Source: Bacteriovoracaceae bacterium UBA2394
GTDB taxonomy: Bacteria > Bdellovibrionota > UBA2394
DNA length: 8,639 nucleotides
Direction of reading: 5' to 3'
NCBI GenBank assembly: GCA_002343335.1
Contig: DDSI01000045.1
Span: 5,470-14,108 of the forward strand
Position numbers and translations under genes: made by a program. Below are positions 1 through 6,172 of the stretch, in pieces. Each line of letters begins with the position of its first letter. The stretch's first letter is position 1. Below the pieces are notes generated by a model. It ran no database searches. It worked only from the letters and a program-made list of their open reading frames with translations, and had not been told where the DNA came from.

Positions 1-1
1 G

Positions 2-517
2 GCTAATATGTTGAAAAAAGGGCGTTTTTCCAAATTGCTTGCCTGCAAAGTAAGCTGCCGTATCCGTGATGGCCACCGTGAAAAGCAAAAACCAAATGGC
101 CTCGCGACCATTGGGTGTGCGTTGAATTTCCACTAAGAGCCAAATGCTCAGAGTCAAGTAGAGCGCGCCGAAAATGTGAAAGCCTAAGCCCTCCAATATT
201 TCTTTGAGCGATTTCTGATCCAAAATGCCCTGCACCACTTTCCACTGCAAAAAAAGAAACAAGATCGAGAGACCAGCAATCGCCGTCGATCCGATCGCTG
301 CAAAAATCGCTGGCAGCGATCCCAAAAGAATTTGGAAGAAGTGAAAAAACCAATCGCTAAATTTCACCGGCACAAATCGAAAGGAAAGATATTCATGCCA
401 GCAGCATCCCAAGACCAGGGCCATATAAAGTGCAAAGGCCATGGAATCATTGGCGGCCAAAAGAAGAAGCGGAAAGTAAATTGCAGCCGCTAAGGTTCGC
501 TTTTGAAGATTGGACAT
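2..517 (-). CDS. cdsA: Phosphatidate cytidylyltransferase (CDP-diacylglycerol synthase), C-terminus cut by window edge
   Basis: This integral inner-membrane enzyme makes CDP-diacylglycerol from phosphatidic acid and CTP, the branch point for bacterial phospholipids. Translating the minus strand from the ATG at 517 gives 172 open codons to the window edge, beginning MSNLQKRTLAAAIYFPLLLL. Several hydrophobic segments follow, for example LLGSLPAIFAAIGSTAIAGL and the next stretch LSILFLFLQW. The recognisable core is AITDTAAYFAGKQFGKTPFF, with Asp152-Thr153 and the GKxxGK element typical of CdsA. The sequence stops just where the family continues with SPKKTxEG, so roughly 90-110 residues are missing, including the C-terminal signature. 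The start lies 4 bases after the uppS stop and no good Shine-Dalgarno is visible, so translation is probably coupled to uppS. A 116-codon open frame on the same strand is only a shadow. Confidence 0.93.
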   Translation of the reverse strand, partial: MSNLQKRTLAAAIYFPLLLLAANDSMAFALYMALVLGCCWHEYLSFRFVPVKFSDWFFHFFQILLGSLPAIFAAIGSTAIAGLSILFLFLQWKVVQGILDQKSLKEILEGLGFHIFGALYLTLSIWLLVEIQRTPNGREAIWFLLFTVAITDTAAYFAGKQFGKTPFFQHIS

Positions 518-521
518 CGAC

Positions 522-1253
522 TTAGTTTAAATGGGGTTTGGCGATCAAATCAACAGCTCCGAAGCGACGTTGACGCCCTCGAAAGTCCGCAAATGCAGCA
601 TCCAACTCCGCCTCGTTAAAATCCGGCCAGAGCGTGTCGGTGAAGTAAAATTCAGAATAGGCAGACTGCCAGATCAAAAAGTTAGAAAGACGGAGCTCTC
701 CACTCGTTCGAATGATGAGATCTGGCTCAATCTGACCACTTGTGTCTAAAAATTTCGAGAAGTTCTCTTCGGTGACTGCTTCCGACTCTAGCTTGGCATC
801 GATCATCGCTTTGACGGCTCGAAGAATTTCATCTCGACCGCCGTAGCTGAGAGCGAGCTGCAGAATGAGCCCCTTGTTGGAAGCAGTCATCTCTATCGTG
901 TCCTTCAGAACTTTTTGAATTTCCGAAGGCAATTTGGACGTATCGCCGATCACTTGAAAGCGAATCTGATTTTTCATGAATGTCGTACGCTCCCGAACTG
1001 CGTAAATTTTTAGAAGCTGCATGAGCATTGAAATTTCTCGAGTGGGGCGCGTCCAATTTTCTGCTGAAAATGCATAGAGCGTAAGAATCTTGATCCCACG
1101 ATCCTGGCATGCCGTGGTCATCCTGCGAACATTTCTTGCCCCTTCACGATGACCCAAGATTCGCGGCCAACCTCGTGCAGCTGCCCACCGGCCGTTACCA
1201 TCCATGATAATGGCCACATGGCGAGGAAGATTTTTTGGGGAATTGGACTCCAT
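522..1253 (-). CDS. uppS: Isoprenyl transferase / (di-trans,poly-cis)-undecaprenyl-diphosphate synthase
   Basis: A soluble cis-prenyltransferase that extends farnesyl diphosphate with isopentenyl diphosphate to undecaprenyl diphosphate, the lipid carrier for peptidoglycan and O-antigen units. The 243 residues match the usual length of about 240-255. Visible motifs in order: HVAIIMDGNGRWA (12-24, Asp18 being the catalytic Mg-binding aspartate), GHREGA (34-39), LYAFSAENWTRP (59-70), SYGGRDEI (136-143), and PDLIIRTSGELRLSNFLIWQ (177-196) followed by SEFYF with Glu201. Arg182 and Arg188 fit the diphosphate-binding arginines. The ATG at 1253 puts the first motif at the normal distance from the N-terminus. 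It lies 38 bases after frr. Its leader is U-rich (seven T in a row on the coding strand, 1265-1271) and has no clear Shine-Dalgarno, so initiation may rely on S1 or coupling. Confidence 0.97.
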   Translation of the reverse strand: MESNSPKNLPRHVAIIMDGNGRWAAARGWPRILGHREGARNVRRMTTACQDRGIKILTLYAFSAENWTRPTREISMLMQLLKIYAVRERTTFMKNQIRFQVIGDTSKLPSEIQKVLKDTIEMTASNKGLILQLALSYGGRDEILRAVKAMIDAKLESEAVTEENFSKFLDTSGQIEPDLIIRTSGELRLSNFLIWQSAYSEFYFTDTLWPDFNEAELDAAFADFRGRQRRFGAVDLIAKPHLN

Positions 1254-1291
1254 AAAATCACTACTAAAAAAATTCGTGAGAGGCCGAAGCG

Positions 1292-1858
1292 TTAAACGGT
1301 CATGATTTCGGCAGTCTTCTTGCCGACGATGTCATCGATCACTTTCGTCGCTTCATCTGTAATCTTTTGAACCGCATCTTGCTGCTTCTTAGAATCATCT
1401 TCAGAAAGAGCCTTAGCCTTCTCCAAGCCCTTAATTCCTTCATTGGCCACCTTGCGATGCTGGCGAACTGAAACTTTGGCTTCTTCAGCCATCTTGCCGA
1501 CAATCTTAGTCAGTTCCTTTCGGCGCTCTTCGGTAAGGGCAGGAATATTGATACGAACGACTCTCCCGTCATTTTGCGGCGTGAGTCCCAGATCGCTGGC
1601 GATAATGGATTTTTCAATGTCGGCTAGGATGGAAGTGTCCCACGGTGCGATCATAATTGTTCGCGCATCGGGCGTGGAAACCGTTCCAATTTGATTGAGC
1701 GGAGAAACAGAGCCGTAATAGGAAACTTTGATGCCTTCTAAAAGGCCTGGAGTTGCTTTGCCCGCGCGGATTCGAGACAAATCCCGCTTAAGCGCTTCTA
1801 TCGACTTCGTATTTGCGCCTTTGAATTCATTCACAATGCCGTCGATCGTTGCTGTCAT
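1292..1858 (-). CDS. frr: Ribosome recycling factor (RRF)
   Basis: With EF-G, this factor splits the post-termination ribosome so that subunits and mRNA can be reused. The 188 residues are close to the standard 185. Family features seen: LSRIRAGKATPGLL (27-40) in the long helical domain I; VSYYGSVSPLNQIG and DARTIMIAPWD leading into domain II; IIASDLGLTPQNDGRVVRINIP; and LTEERRKELTKIVGK, where the chain returns to the three-helix bundle. The helix usually written VRNxRRD reads VRQHRKVANE here, a mild departure. The ATG at 1858 is supported by a Shine-Dalgarno just upstream. The gene sits 23 bases after pyrH and 38 before uppS, in the order pyrH-frr-uppS seen in many bacteria. Confidence 0.98.
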   Translation of the reverse strand: MTATIDGIVNEFKGANTKSIEALKRDLSRIRAGKATPGLLEGIKVSYYGSVSPLNQIGTVSTPDARTIMIAPWDTSILADIEKSIIASDLGLTPQNDGRVVRINIPALTEERRKELTKIVGKMAEEAKVSVRQHRKVANEGIKGLEKAKALSEDDSKKQQDAVQKITDEATKVIDDIVGKKTAEIMTV

Positions 1859-1862
1859 TTCG

Positions 1863-1868
1863 TCACCT
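1863..1868 (-). promoter_or_regulatory. Shine-Dalgarno of frr
   Basis: The coding strand reads AGGTGA, then four bases (CGAA), then the frr ATG. The match to the anti-Shine-Dalgarno is good but the spacer is on the short side. It lies in the 23-base gap after the pyrH stop and supports the frr start at 1858. Confidence 0.65.
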
Positions 1869-1881
1869 ATGTTTGTTCGGG

Positions 1882-2661
1882 TTAAGCTCTCGATTTCTTC
1901 TTCGGGCCGGCTTCAACGATGGTGCCAATGGGGTCGCCCATCACCACCCGCTTGATGTTGCCTCGCTTTTCCATCGCGAAAACAACGATCGGAAGTGCAT
2001 GATCCATGCAAAGAGAGATCGCCGTGGCATCCATAACTTGAAGGCCTCGCTGAAGAACCTCGAGATAAGTTAATTTATCAAAACGTTTCGCATCTTTGTA
2101 TTTGAGCGGATCTTTGTCGTAAACGCCGTCCACTCGGGTGGCTTTTAGGACAATGTCCGCTTCGATTTCCATCGCTCGCAAACTTGCCGCCGTATCCGTG
2201 GTGAAATAGGGATTCCCCGTTCCCGCAGCAAAAATCACCACACGGCTTTTCTCCAAATGGCGAATCGCGCGCCGACGAATGTAGGGTTCAGCAACCGCTT
2301 CCATACGAAGAGCTGCCATGACTCGAGTGAAGGTCCCCTTCTTTTCAAGCTGATCTTGCAGCGCGAGGGAATTCATCACCGTGGCTAGCATGCCCATGTA
2401 ATCCGCACTCGCTCTGTCCATGCCGCCTGCTGAACCTGAAACACCGCGAAAGATATTTCCACCACCCACCACGAGCGCCACTTCGACGCCCAAGGCGAGC
2501 ACTTCAGTAATTTCCTCTGCAATTCCTTCCACGATCTTAGGGTCGATCCCGTAAGATTGAGTGCCCATCAGGGCTTCGCCGGATAGTTTCAAGAGAATAC
2601 GTTTGTATCGAGGTTTTCCGGTCTTCGAAGTCGTAGTCGTGGTCGTGACGGCTTTAGCCAT
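1882..2661 (-). CDS. pyrH: UMP kinase (uridylate kinase)
   Basis: Phosphorylates UMP to UDP with ATP in pyrimidine nucleotide synthesis; a cytosolic amino-acid-kinase-fold enzyme, normally hexameric. With the ATG at 2661 the protein has 259 residues; the E. coli enzyme has 241. Motifs: [12 protein letters not shown] (about 20-31), [10 protein letters not shown] (64-73), [11 protein letters not shown] (81-91), [16 protein letters not shown] in the nucleotide-binding half, and [14 protein letters not shown] near the C-terminus. An upstream TTG at 2679 stays in frame, but the ATG at 2661 has a strong GGGGAG ribosome site and overlaps the tsf stop by 8 bases (ATGGCTAA), which suggests coupled translation. 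The first 19 residues form an extension with six consecutive threonines before the kinase core, not expected in E. coli-like PyrH. The C-terminus ends in a basic KKKSRA tail. Confidence 0.97.
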   Translation of the reverse strand: MAKAVTTTTTTSKTGKPRYKRILLKLSGEALMGTQSYGIDPKIVEGIAEEITEVLALGVEVALVVGGGNIFRGVSGSAGGMDRASADYMGMLATVMNSLALQDQLEKKGTFTRVMAALRMEAVAEPYIRRRAIRHLEKSRVVIFAAGTGNPYFTTDTAASLRAMEIEADIVLKATRVDGVYDKDPLKYKDAKRFDKLTYLEVLQRGLQVMDATAISLCMDHALPIVVFAMEKRGNIKRVVMGDPIGTIVEAGPKKKSRA

Positions 2662-3268
2662 CCGATCTCCCCAATTCAAATCGAATGAATCGATTCACCT
2701 GCATATTTTCGCCAAGCTTTCCAACTGTCTCTTTGACGTATTGCTCGATCGTGATGTCGGGATTCTTGATGAATGACTGCTCCATTAAGCAGACTTCCGC
2801 ATAATATTTTTCGATCTTACCATCGACGATCTTTCCCAAAACCGCTTCAGGTTTTCCAGATTGTCGAGCCTGATCCATGAAAATTTCTCGTTCCTTCGCT
2901 AGATTCGCCTGAGGAACTTGCTCTCGATTTAAGAAAAGAGGATTCGCGGCAGCGATATGCATAGCGACGTCCTTACAGAAATTCTGGAAGGTTTCATTCC
3001 GCGCAACGAAATCCGTTTCGCAGTTAATTTCCACCAGCACGCCAATTTTTCCACCCGCATGAATGTAAGAAGTGATCCCGCCTTGCTTAGTCTCACGACC
3101 AACCTTTTTCTCAGCGGCGCTAATACCCTTCTTTCGCAATAAGTCGATCGCCTTCTCTAGGTCGCCTTGAGCTTCTTGGAGAGCTTTCTTGCAATCCATC
3201 ATTCCAGCGCCGGTCTTATCCCGAAGCGCCTTCACATCACTTGCTGATAACTCTGCTGTTGCTGCCAT
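2654..3268 (-). CDS. tsf: Elongation factor Ts (short form)
   Basis: The guanine-nucleotide exchange factor that recycles EF-Tu-GDP. From the ATG at 3268 it has 204 residues, against about 283 in E. coli; compact EF-Ts proteins near 200 residues are known, for example in Thermus, so this is a normal short form and not a truncation. The N-terminal UBA-like domain carries [16 protein letters not shown] (15-30), the first family signature. The core carries [14 protein letters not shown] (79-92), the second signature, whose TDFV contacts EF-Tu. The C-terminus [18 protein letters not shown] closes the core domain. The frame stays open upstream to 3394, but that part overlaps rpsB and looks like shadow translation. 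The ATG at 3268 has a GGAG site and lies 4 bases after the rpsB stop. Confidence 0.97.
   Translation of the reverse strand: MAATAELSASDVKALRDKTGAGMMDCKKALQEAQGDLEKAIDLLRKKGISAAEKKVGRETKQGGITSYIHAGGKIGVLVEINCETDFVARNETFQNFCKDVAMHIAAANPLFLNREQVPQANLAKEREIFMDQARQSGKPEAVLGKIVDGKIEKYYAEVCLMEQSFIKNPDITIEQYVKETVGKLGENMQVNRFIRFELGRSDG
2667..2672 (-). promoter_or_regulatory. Shine-Dalgarno of pyrH (decides the start)
   Basis: The coding strand has GGGGAG followed by five bases and the ATG at 2661. It lies inside the last codons of tsf. It favours the ATG over the in-frame TTG 18 bases upstream, which has no comparable site. Confidence 0.75.
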
Positions 3269-3272
3269 AGAT

Positions 3273-4127
3273 TTACTCCGAAGGGGCTTCGGAAGTTTCA
3301 GAAGAAGACTTTTCAAGTGTGACTTCCACCGTGCCGCCTCGAGGCTTTCGTTCTGCCTTAGAAGCCGATGATCCACCTTCACTTGAACCGCCAATTTTTC
3401 GGATGTTATCTTCTCGAACCTGCTGACCCATCAAAATTGCATCGGCCACCTTCGAGGCATAGAGCTTGATGGCTCGCATGGAATCGTCATTGCCCGGAAT
3501 GGGGTGAGTGATTCCATCGGGATCGCAGTTGGTGTCGATGATTGCGATGATAGGAATATTCAAAGTGCGCGCTTCATTCACCGCGATGTACTCACGATGC
3601 GGATCCACAATGAAAATGGCTCCAGGCAATTCCGCCATGTTTTGGATGCCGAGCAAGTTGGTTTCCAATTTGCCGCGCTTCTTTTCTAACGTGAGAATCT
3701 CTTTCTTTTTACGAATGCCGTAATTCTTTTCATCGTGCATTCGCTTCAAGGTCTTCATCACATTAATTGAGCGTTTGATCGTGTGAAAATTCGTAAGCGT
3801 TCCACCGATCCATCGTTCGGTCACGTAATACTGCCCAGCCCGTGTCGCTTCTTCTTTGATGACCTCTTGGGCTTGCTTCTTCGTTCCCACGAATAGAATT
3901 TTTTGTCCGCTGGAAGCGATTCTTCGTACAGACTCAAGGGCCTCGCGAAATCGCACTGCGGTTTTTTGCAGATTGATGATGTAAACCCCATTTCGAGAGG
4001 CATGAATGTAGGGTTTCATTTTTGGATTCCACTTGGCAGTTTGATGGCCAAAATGAGCTCCAACTTCGATCAAATCCCTGACCGAAACTTCAATATCGGG
4101 TGTAGTCGTTTGCGCCGTTGCGTTCAT
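3273..4127 (-). CDS. rpsB: 30S ribosomal protein S2
   Basis: A small-subunit ribosomal protein that binds 16S rRNA near the S1 site. The protein has 284 residues; E. coli S2 has 241. The core is unmistakable: LIEVGAHFGHQTAKWNPKMK near residues 19-38, ILFVGTKKQAQEVI, YYVTERWIGGTLTNFHTIK, GIQNMAELPGAIFIVDPHRE, IPIIAIIDTNCDPDGITHPI, and PGNDDSMRAIKLYA. It has about 12 extra Thr-rich residues at the N-terminus and a tail of 39 residues (246-284) rich in Ser, Glu, Gly and Lys, probably disordered. It is the first gene of the rpsB-tsf-pyrH-frr-uppS-cdsA block. The best ribosome site (AAGGAG, 4140-4145) lies 12 bases from the chosen ATG, longer than usual, but no other in-frame start fits. Confidence 0.97.
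   Translation of the reverse strand: MNATAQTTTPDIEVSVRDLIEVGAHFGHQTAKWNPKMKPYIHASRNGVYIINLQKTAVRFREALESVRRIASSGQKILFVGTKKQAQEVIKEEATRAGQYYVTERWIGGTLTNFHTIKRSINVMKTLKRMHDEKNYGIRKKKEILTLEKKRGKLETNLLGIQNMAELPGAIFIVDPHREYIAVNEARTLNIPIIAIIDTNCDPDGITHPIPGNDDSMRAIKLYASKVADAILMGQQVREDNIRKIGGSSEGGSSASKAERKPRGGTVEVTLEKSSSETSEAPSE
3276..3279 (-). promoter_or_regulatory. Shine-Dalgarno of tsf, inside the end of rpsB
   Basis: GGAG is formed by the last codons of rpsB directly before its TAA. Seven bases (TAAATCT) separate it from the tsf ATG, which is ideal spacing and fixes the tsf start at 3268. Ribosomes ending rpsB pass straight over this site, so the two genes are probably coupled. Confidence 0.75.
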
Positions 4128-4139
4128 TCGAGAGCATTT

Positions 4140-4145
4140 CTCCTT
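4140..4145 (-). promoter_or_regulatory. Shine-Dalgarno of rpsB with unusual spacing
   Basis: AAGGAG on the coding strand is the best ribosome site before rpsB. It is 12 bases from the rpsB ATG (4127) but only 2 bases from another ATG (4137) that is out of frame. Neither spacing is ideal, so initiation here may be tuned. Confidence 0.55.
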
Positions 4146-4174
4146 CTTAAACCGTGATATCCACTAAACTTTGA

Positions 4175-4203
4175 TTGCTACCGACCCCCCAGGGGGTTGT
4201 CAA
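4175..4203 (-). promoter_or_regulatory. Candidate sigma70-type promoter of the rpsB operon with a palindrome in its spacer
   Basis: On the minus strand a perfect TTGACA (4203-4198) is followed by exactly 17 bases and then TAGCAA (4180-4175), a weak -10 box with three of six consensus positions. Transcription would begin near 4168, leaving a leader of about 40 bases before rpsB. The spacer holds the inverted repeat ACCCCC-TG-GGGGGT (4197-4184). The place is right, since the 98 bases between the lipoprotein gene and rpsB are the longest gap in the window. The -35 match is strong and the -10 match poor, so this is a prediction only. Confidence 0.45.
4184..4197. repeat. 14-bp GC palindrome (6-bp arms, central TG)
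   Basis: ACCCCC and GGGGGT flank a two-base centre and form a perfect 6-bp inverted repeat. No run of T follows on either strand, so it does not look like an intrinsic terminator. Its place between the -35 and -10 boxes of the candidate rpsB promoter suggests an operator or an effect on promoter shape, but no binding protein can be named from sequence. Confidence 0.6.
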
Positions 4204-4225
4204 AGCTCCATTGGATGGAAAACGG

Positions 4226-4666
4226 TCATTTGGACTTCTTCGAAGGAGTCTTTTCAAGGGCTGCTTTGAGACGCTTATTCTCGGCCTTTAATTCGTTGAT
4301 GAGATCCTCATAAGTGCTTCTCGCCCGGTCCAATTTGGCGTCACACTCGGCCTGGGATCCTTCGATCCGCTTATCGCAGGAATGGGCATCACCTTTGGAG
4401 GCGGCTTCAAAAACCTTCAATCGGGCCACTTCTTTCGACAATTCCGTATTTCGATCCACCAGTTCTTGGCTCAAAAGATCGAGGGACTGGACCTGCTCCC
4501 GAAGCTGCATAAACGTATCGCGATCGCATTCAGCGGACGATGGCTCATATTGCTGAAGCTTGGACTGGGCATCCTTTAGCCGCGCTTCCTGGTCGTCATA
4601 GCGAGTTTTAGCAACACATCCCGAAAGAACGGCGGCGACCAAGAAGATAGGCAGGAATTTTCTCAT
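4226..4666 (-). CDS. Small coiled-coil lipoprotein of unknown function
   Basis: A 146-residue protein that I do not recognise as a named family. It starts with MRKFLPIFLVAAVLSGC, a type II signal peptide with lipobox LSGC, so Cys17 should be lipidated after cleavage. The residue after it is Val, not Asp, which by the E. coli rule predicts outer-membrane sorting on the periplasmic face. Residues 22-90 and 98-140 are rich in Leu, Glu, Lys and Gln in heptad-like order and look like two coiled coils. Three further cysteines (47, 97, 108) could form disulfides in the periplasm. The C-terminus is basic (KKSK). It follows mlaD by 64 bases on the same strand, so it may serve the Mla complex, but it could equally be an independent envelope protein. 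No Shine-Dalgarno precedes the ATG. Confidence 0.85.
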   Translation of the reverse strand: MRKFLPIFLVAAVLSGCVAKTRYDDQEARLKDAQSKLQQYEPSSAECDRDTFMQLREQVQSLDLLSQELVDRNTELSKEVARLKVFEAASKGDAHSCDKRIEGSQAECDAKLDRARSTYEDLINELKAENKRLKAALEKTPSKKSK

Positions 4667-4730
4667 GTCAGTAGTTTAGTGTGCAGGGCCGCTTCGTTTC
4701 CAGAACTAAGAATGCAGGTTCATAAATCTC

Positions 4731-6164
4731 TCAATTGCGGATGAGGGGGGCTACTCCGAGAAGCGCCTTCAGGTCGTTGTCGGTCAGCATGATGCCGAGC
4801 CCTCCGAAGAAATTGCGCCGCTTGTATTCATGAAAGGCGTCGTCCACGCCCCCCGTGATGTGAAGGATCTTAAAGAGATGAAGGGCGGCAAAAGCTCGGA
4901 TGTGGGGGTTTTCATCGCGACCGAAATCAAAGGCATCGACCCCGAGACTGAAATGATTTCGAAATAAATGATATTCCAAACCGATGCCTGCCGTAGAGCG
5001 CATGAGTCCGGCCTTCAAAGTGAGGTCATAAAATCTTCGGGCCATAATCGCCGTGAAGGTAAATTTATCTTCCTTGGTGCGGCGAGAAGTTGTGGTGGTT
5101 GTTCCACCCGTCGTATTTTCGATATCTTTGCGAGTGGCGGATAAGGTTTCAAACGGTCCCTTCGTGAATTCGATCAGAAAATATTTATCGTAGTTCGGCT
5201 GAAGGCGAAACGACGCAGTCGATTGAACCTCGTGTGCGGAGCTAAGAAATTCTCCGCTGAATCCCACAGCCACTTCCAAGCGCTTCGCTCGACCGACGAA
5301 ATCATTGATGCCATCCAGAGTGTCATTCACCTTGTTGACCGTCGTATCATCCGAAAGAAGCTTTCCAAGCGTGCCTTCACCCCGCTCCACTCTTGCCATC
5401 ACACGATTTAAGCTATCCACGGTATTGTCGATCTTCGTCATGACTCCTTTGAAATCTTTCACCACATCCTTCAGTTGAGGATTGGCGTCATGCACGAAAG
5501 TTTTCAGCGTTTCGCTTGAGTATTTTAAATTCGAGATGATGTCCTTGAGGTCACCGTCGTTCAACATCGTCGTGAATCGATTCACATTGTTGACGATGTC
5601 TTCCATATTCTTCCGATTACCCCGAATGAGGGTGCGTAGATCTTCGGTAATGTCGCTCATGTTTACTACGACATCCTTCAAAGAGGGTTTCCCTTCACCT
5701 CCCCGAATGAGATCTTTTACTGCATCGGCGATCTCATTGAAGTTGTTCATCGCATCTTCGAAAGTTCCACCGCCTCCTGCCGCATCGATGAGCCCTCCGT
5801 CCGGAACTTCAGGCAAGTTTCCACCTCCGGAGATCACGATAATCTTTTCTCCAAGAATTCCCCGCGCACTCATGGCCACCCGCGTGTCTTGATAAACGGG
5901 CACACGAGGATCAAGCTCCAGCTCCAAACGAGCTTTTCTCTCCACCAACTCAATTTTTTTGACAAAGCCGACCCGGATCCCTGCAAATTCCACGGGCGTT
6001 CTTTGTAAAATCCCCGATGCATTTGCGAAATTCACATAAAGCGTCTTGGTTTTGTCCAAACTAAAGCCAGCACGTGTAATGCGGACTGACAAATAGACCA
6101 GCGCCGCCACCGTAATGATTACGAATATTCCGACTTTGGCTTCGGTGGGGAATACTTTGCGCAT
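4731..6164 (-). CDS. mlaD: MlaD-type MCE protein with long helical linker and C-terminal beta-barrel-like domain
   Basis: The substrate-binding MCE subunit of an Mla-type lipid transporter, anchored in the inner membrane with the rest in the periplasm. Order along the 477 residues: one transmembrane helix (about 11-27); an MCE domain (about 38-115) with VNFANASGI, TPVEFAGIRVG and the RGILGEKIIVI end; a Gly-rich hinge (129-133); a helical linker (136-295) with repeated LKDVV-like starts and the GEGTLGKLL element (262-270) common in longer MCE proteins; then about ten short amphipathic strands (298-460), for example TAGIGLEYH and NHFSLGVDA, with a Thr-rich loop at 350-366. E. coli MlaD is under 200 residues and has only the first two parts. 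The start lies 8 bases after mlaF. The family call is sure; the barrel is inferred from strand pattern. Confidence 0.93.
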   Translation of the reverse strand: MRKVFPTEAKVGIFVIITVAALVYLSVRITRAGFSLDKTKTLYVNFANASGILQRTPVEFAGIRVGFVKKIELVERKARLELELDPRVPVYQDTRVAMSARGILGEKIIVISGGGNLPEVPDGGLIDAAGGGGTFEDAMNNFNEIADAVKDLIRGGEGKPSLKDVVVNMSDITEDLRTLIRGNRKNMEDIVNNVNRFTTMLNDGDLKDIISNLKYSSETLKTFVHDANPQLKDVVKDFKGVMTKIDNTVDSLNRVMARVERGEGTLGKLLSDDTTVNKVNDTLDGINDFVGRAKRLEVAVGFSGEFLSSAHEVQSTASFRLQPNYDKYFLIEFTKGPFETLSATRKDIENTTGGTTTTTSRRTKEDKFTFTAIMARRFYDLTLKAGLMRSTAGIGLEYHLFRNHFSLGVDAFDFGRDENPHIRAFAALHLFKILHITGGVDDAFHEYKRRNFFGGLGIMLTDNDLKALLGVAPLIRN

Positions 6165-6172
6165 TCAGTTAA

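Noticed and set aside
3..353. 116-codon minus-strand open frame at the left edge
   Set aside because: It is a shadow of cdsA. The cdsA frame from 517 gives the DTAAYFAGK motif and membrane segments, while this frame gives no recognisable protein.
829..1110. 93-codon frame inside uppS, and the plus-strand frames over all genes
   Set aside because: They overlap well-identified genes in other frames, have no ribosome sites of note and encode no family motif.
1254..1291. Run of seven T after frr as an intrinsic terminator
   Set aside because: No stable hairpin precedes it on the coding strand, only a possible 3-bp CCG/CGG stem, and uppS and cdsA follow directly in the same direction.
2662..2679. 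TTG start for pyrH at 2679
   Set aside because: The ATG at 2661 has GGGGAG five bases upstream and is the better start.
2654..3268. tsf as a truncated gene because it is shorter than in E. coli
   Set aside because: Both family signatures and the C-terminal core end are present, and short EF-Ts forms are known.
3269..3394. Longer tsf start at 3394
   Set aside because: The extra 42 residues overlap rpsB in another frame and read as noise, whereas the ATG at 3268 has a well-placed GGAG and gives the normal EF-Ts N-terminus.
4184..4197. GC palindrome as a terminator after the lipoprotein gene
   Set aside because: No T-run follows on either strand; it lies within the candidate rpsB promoter instead.
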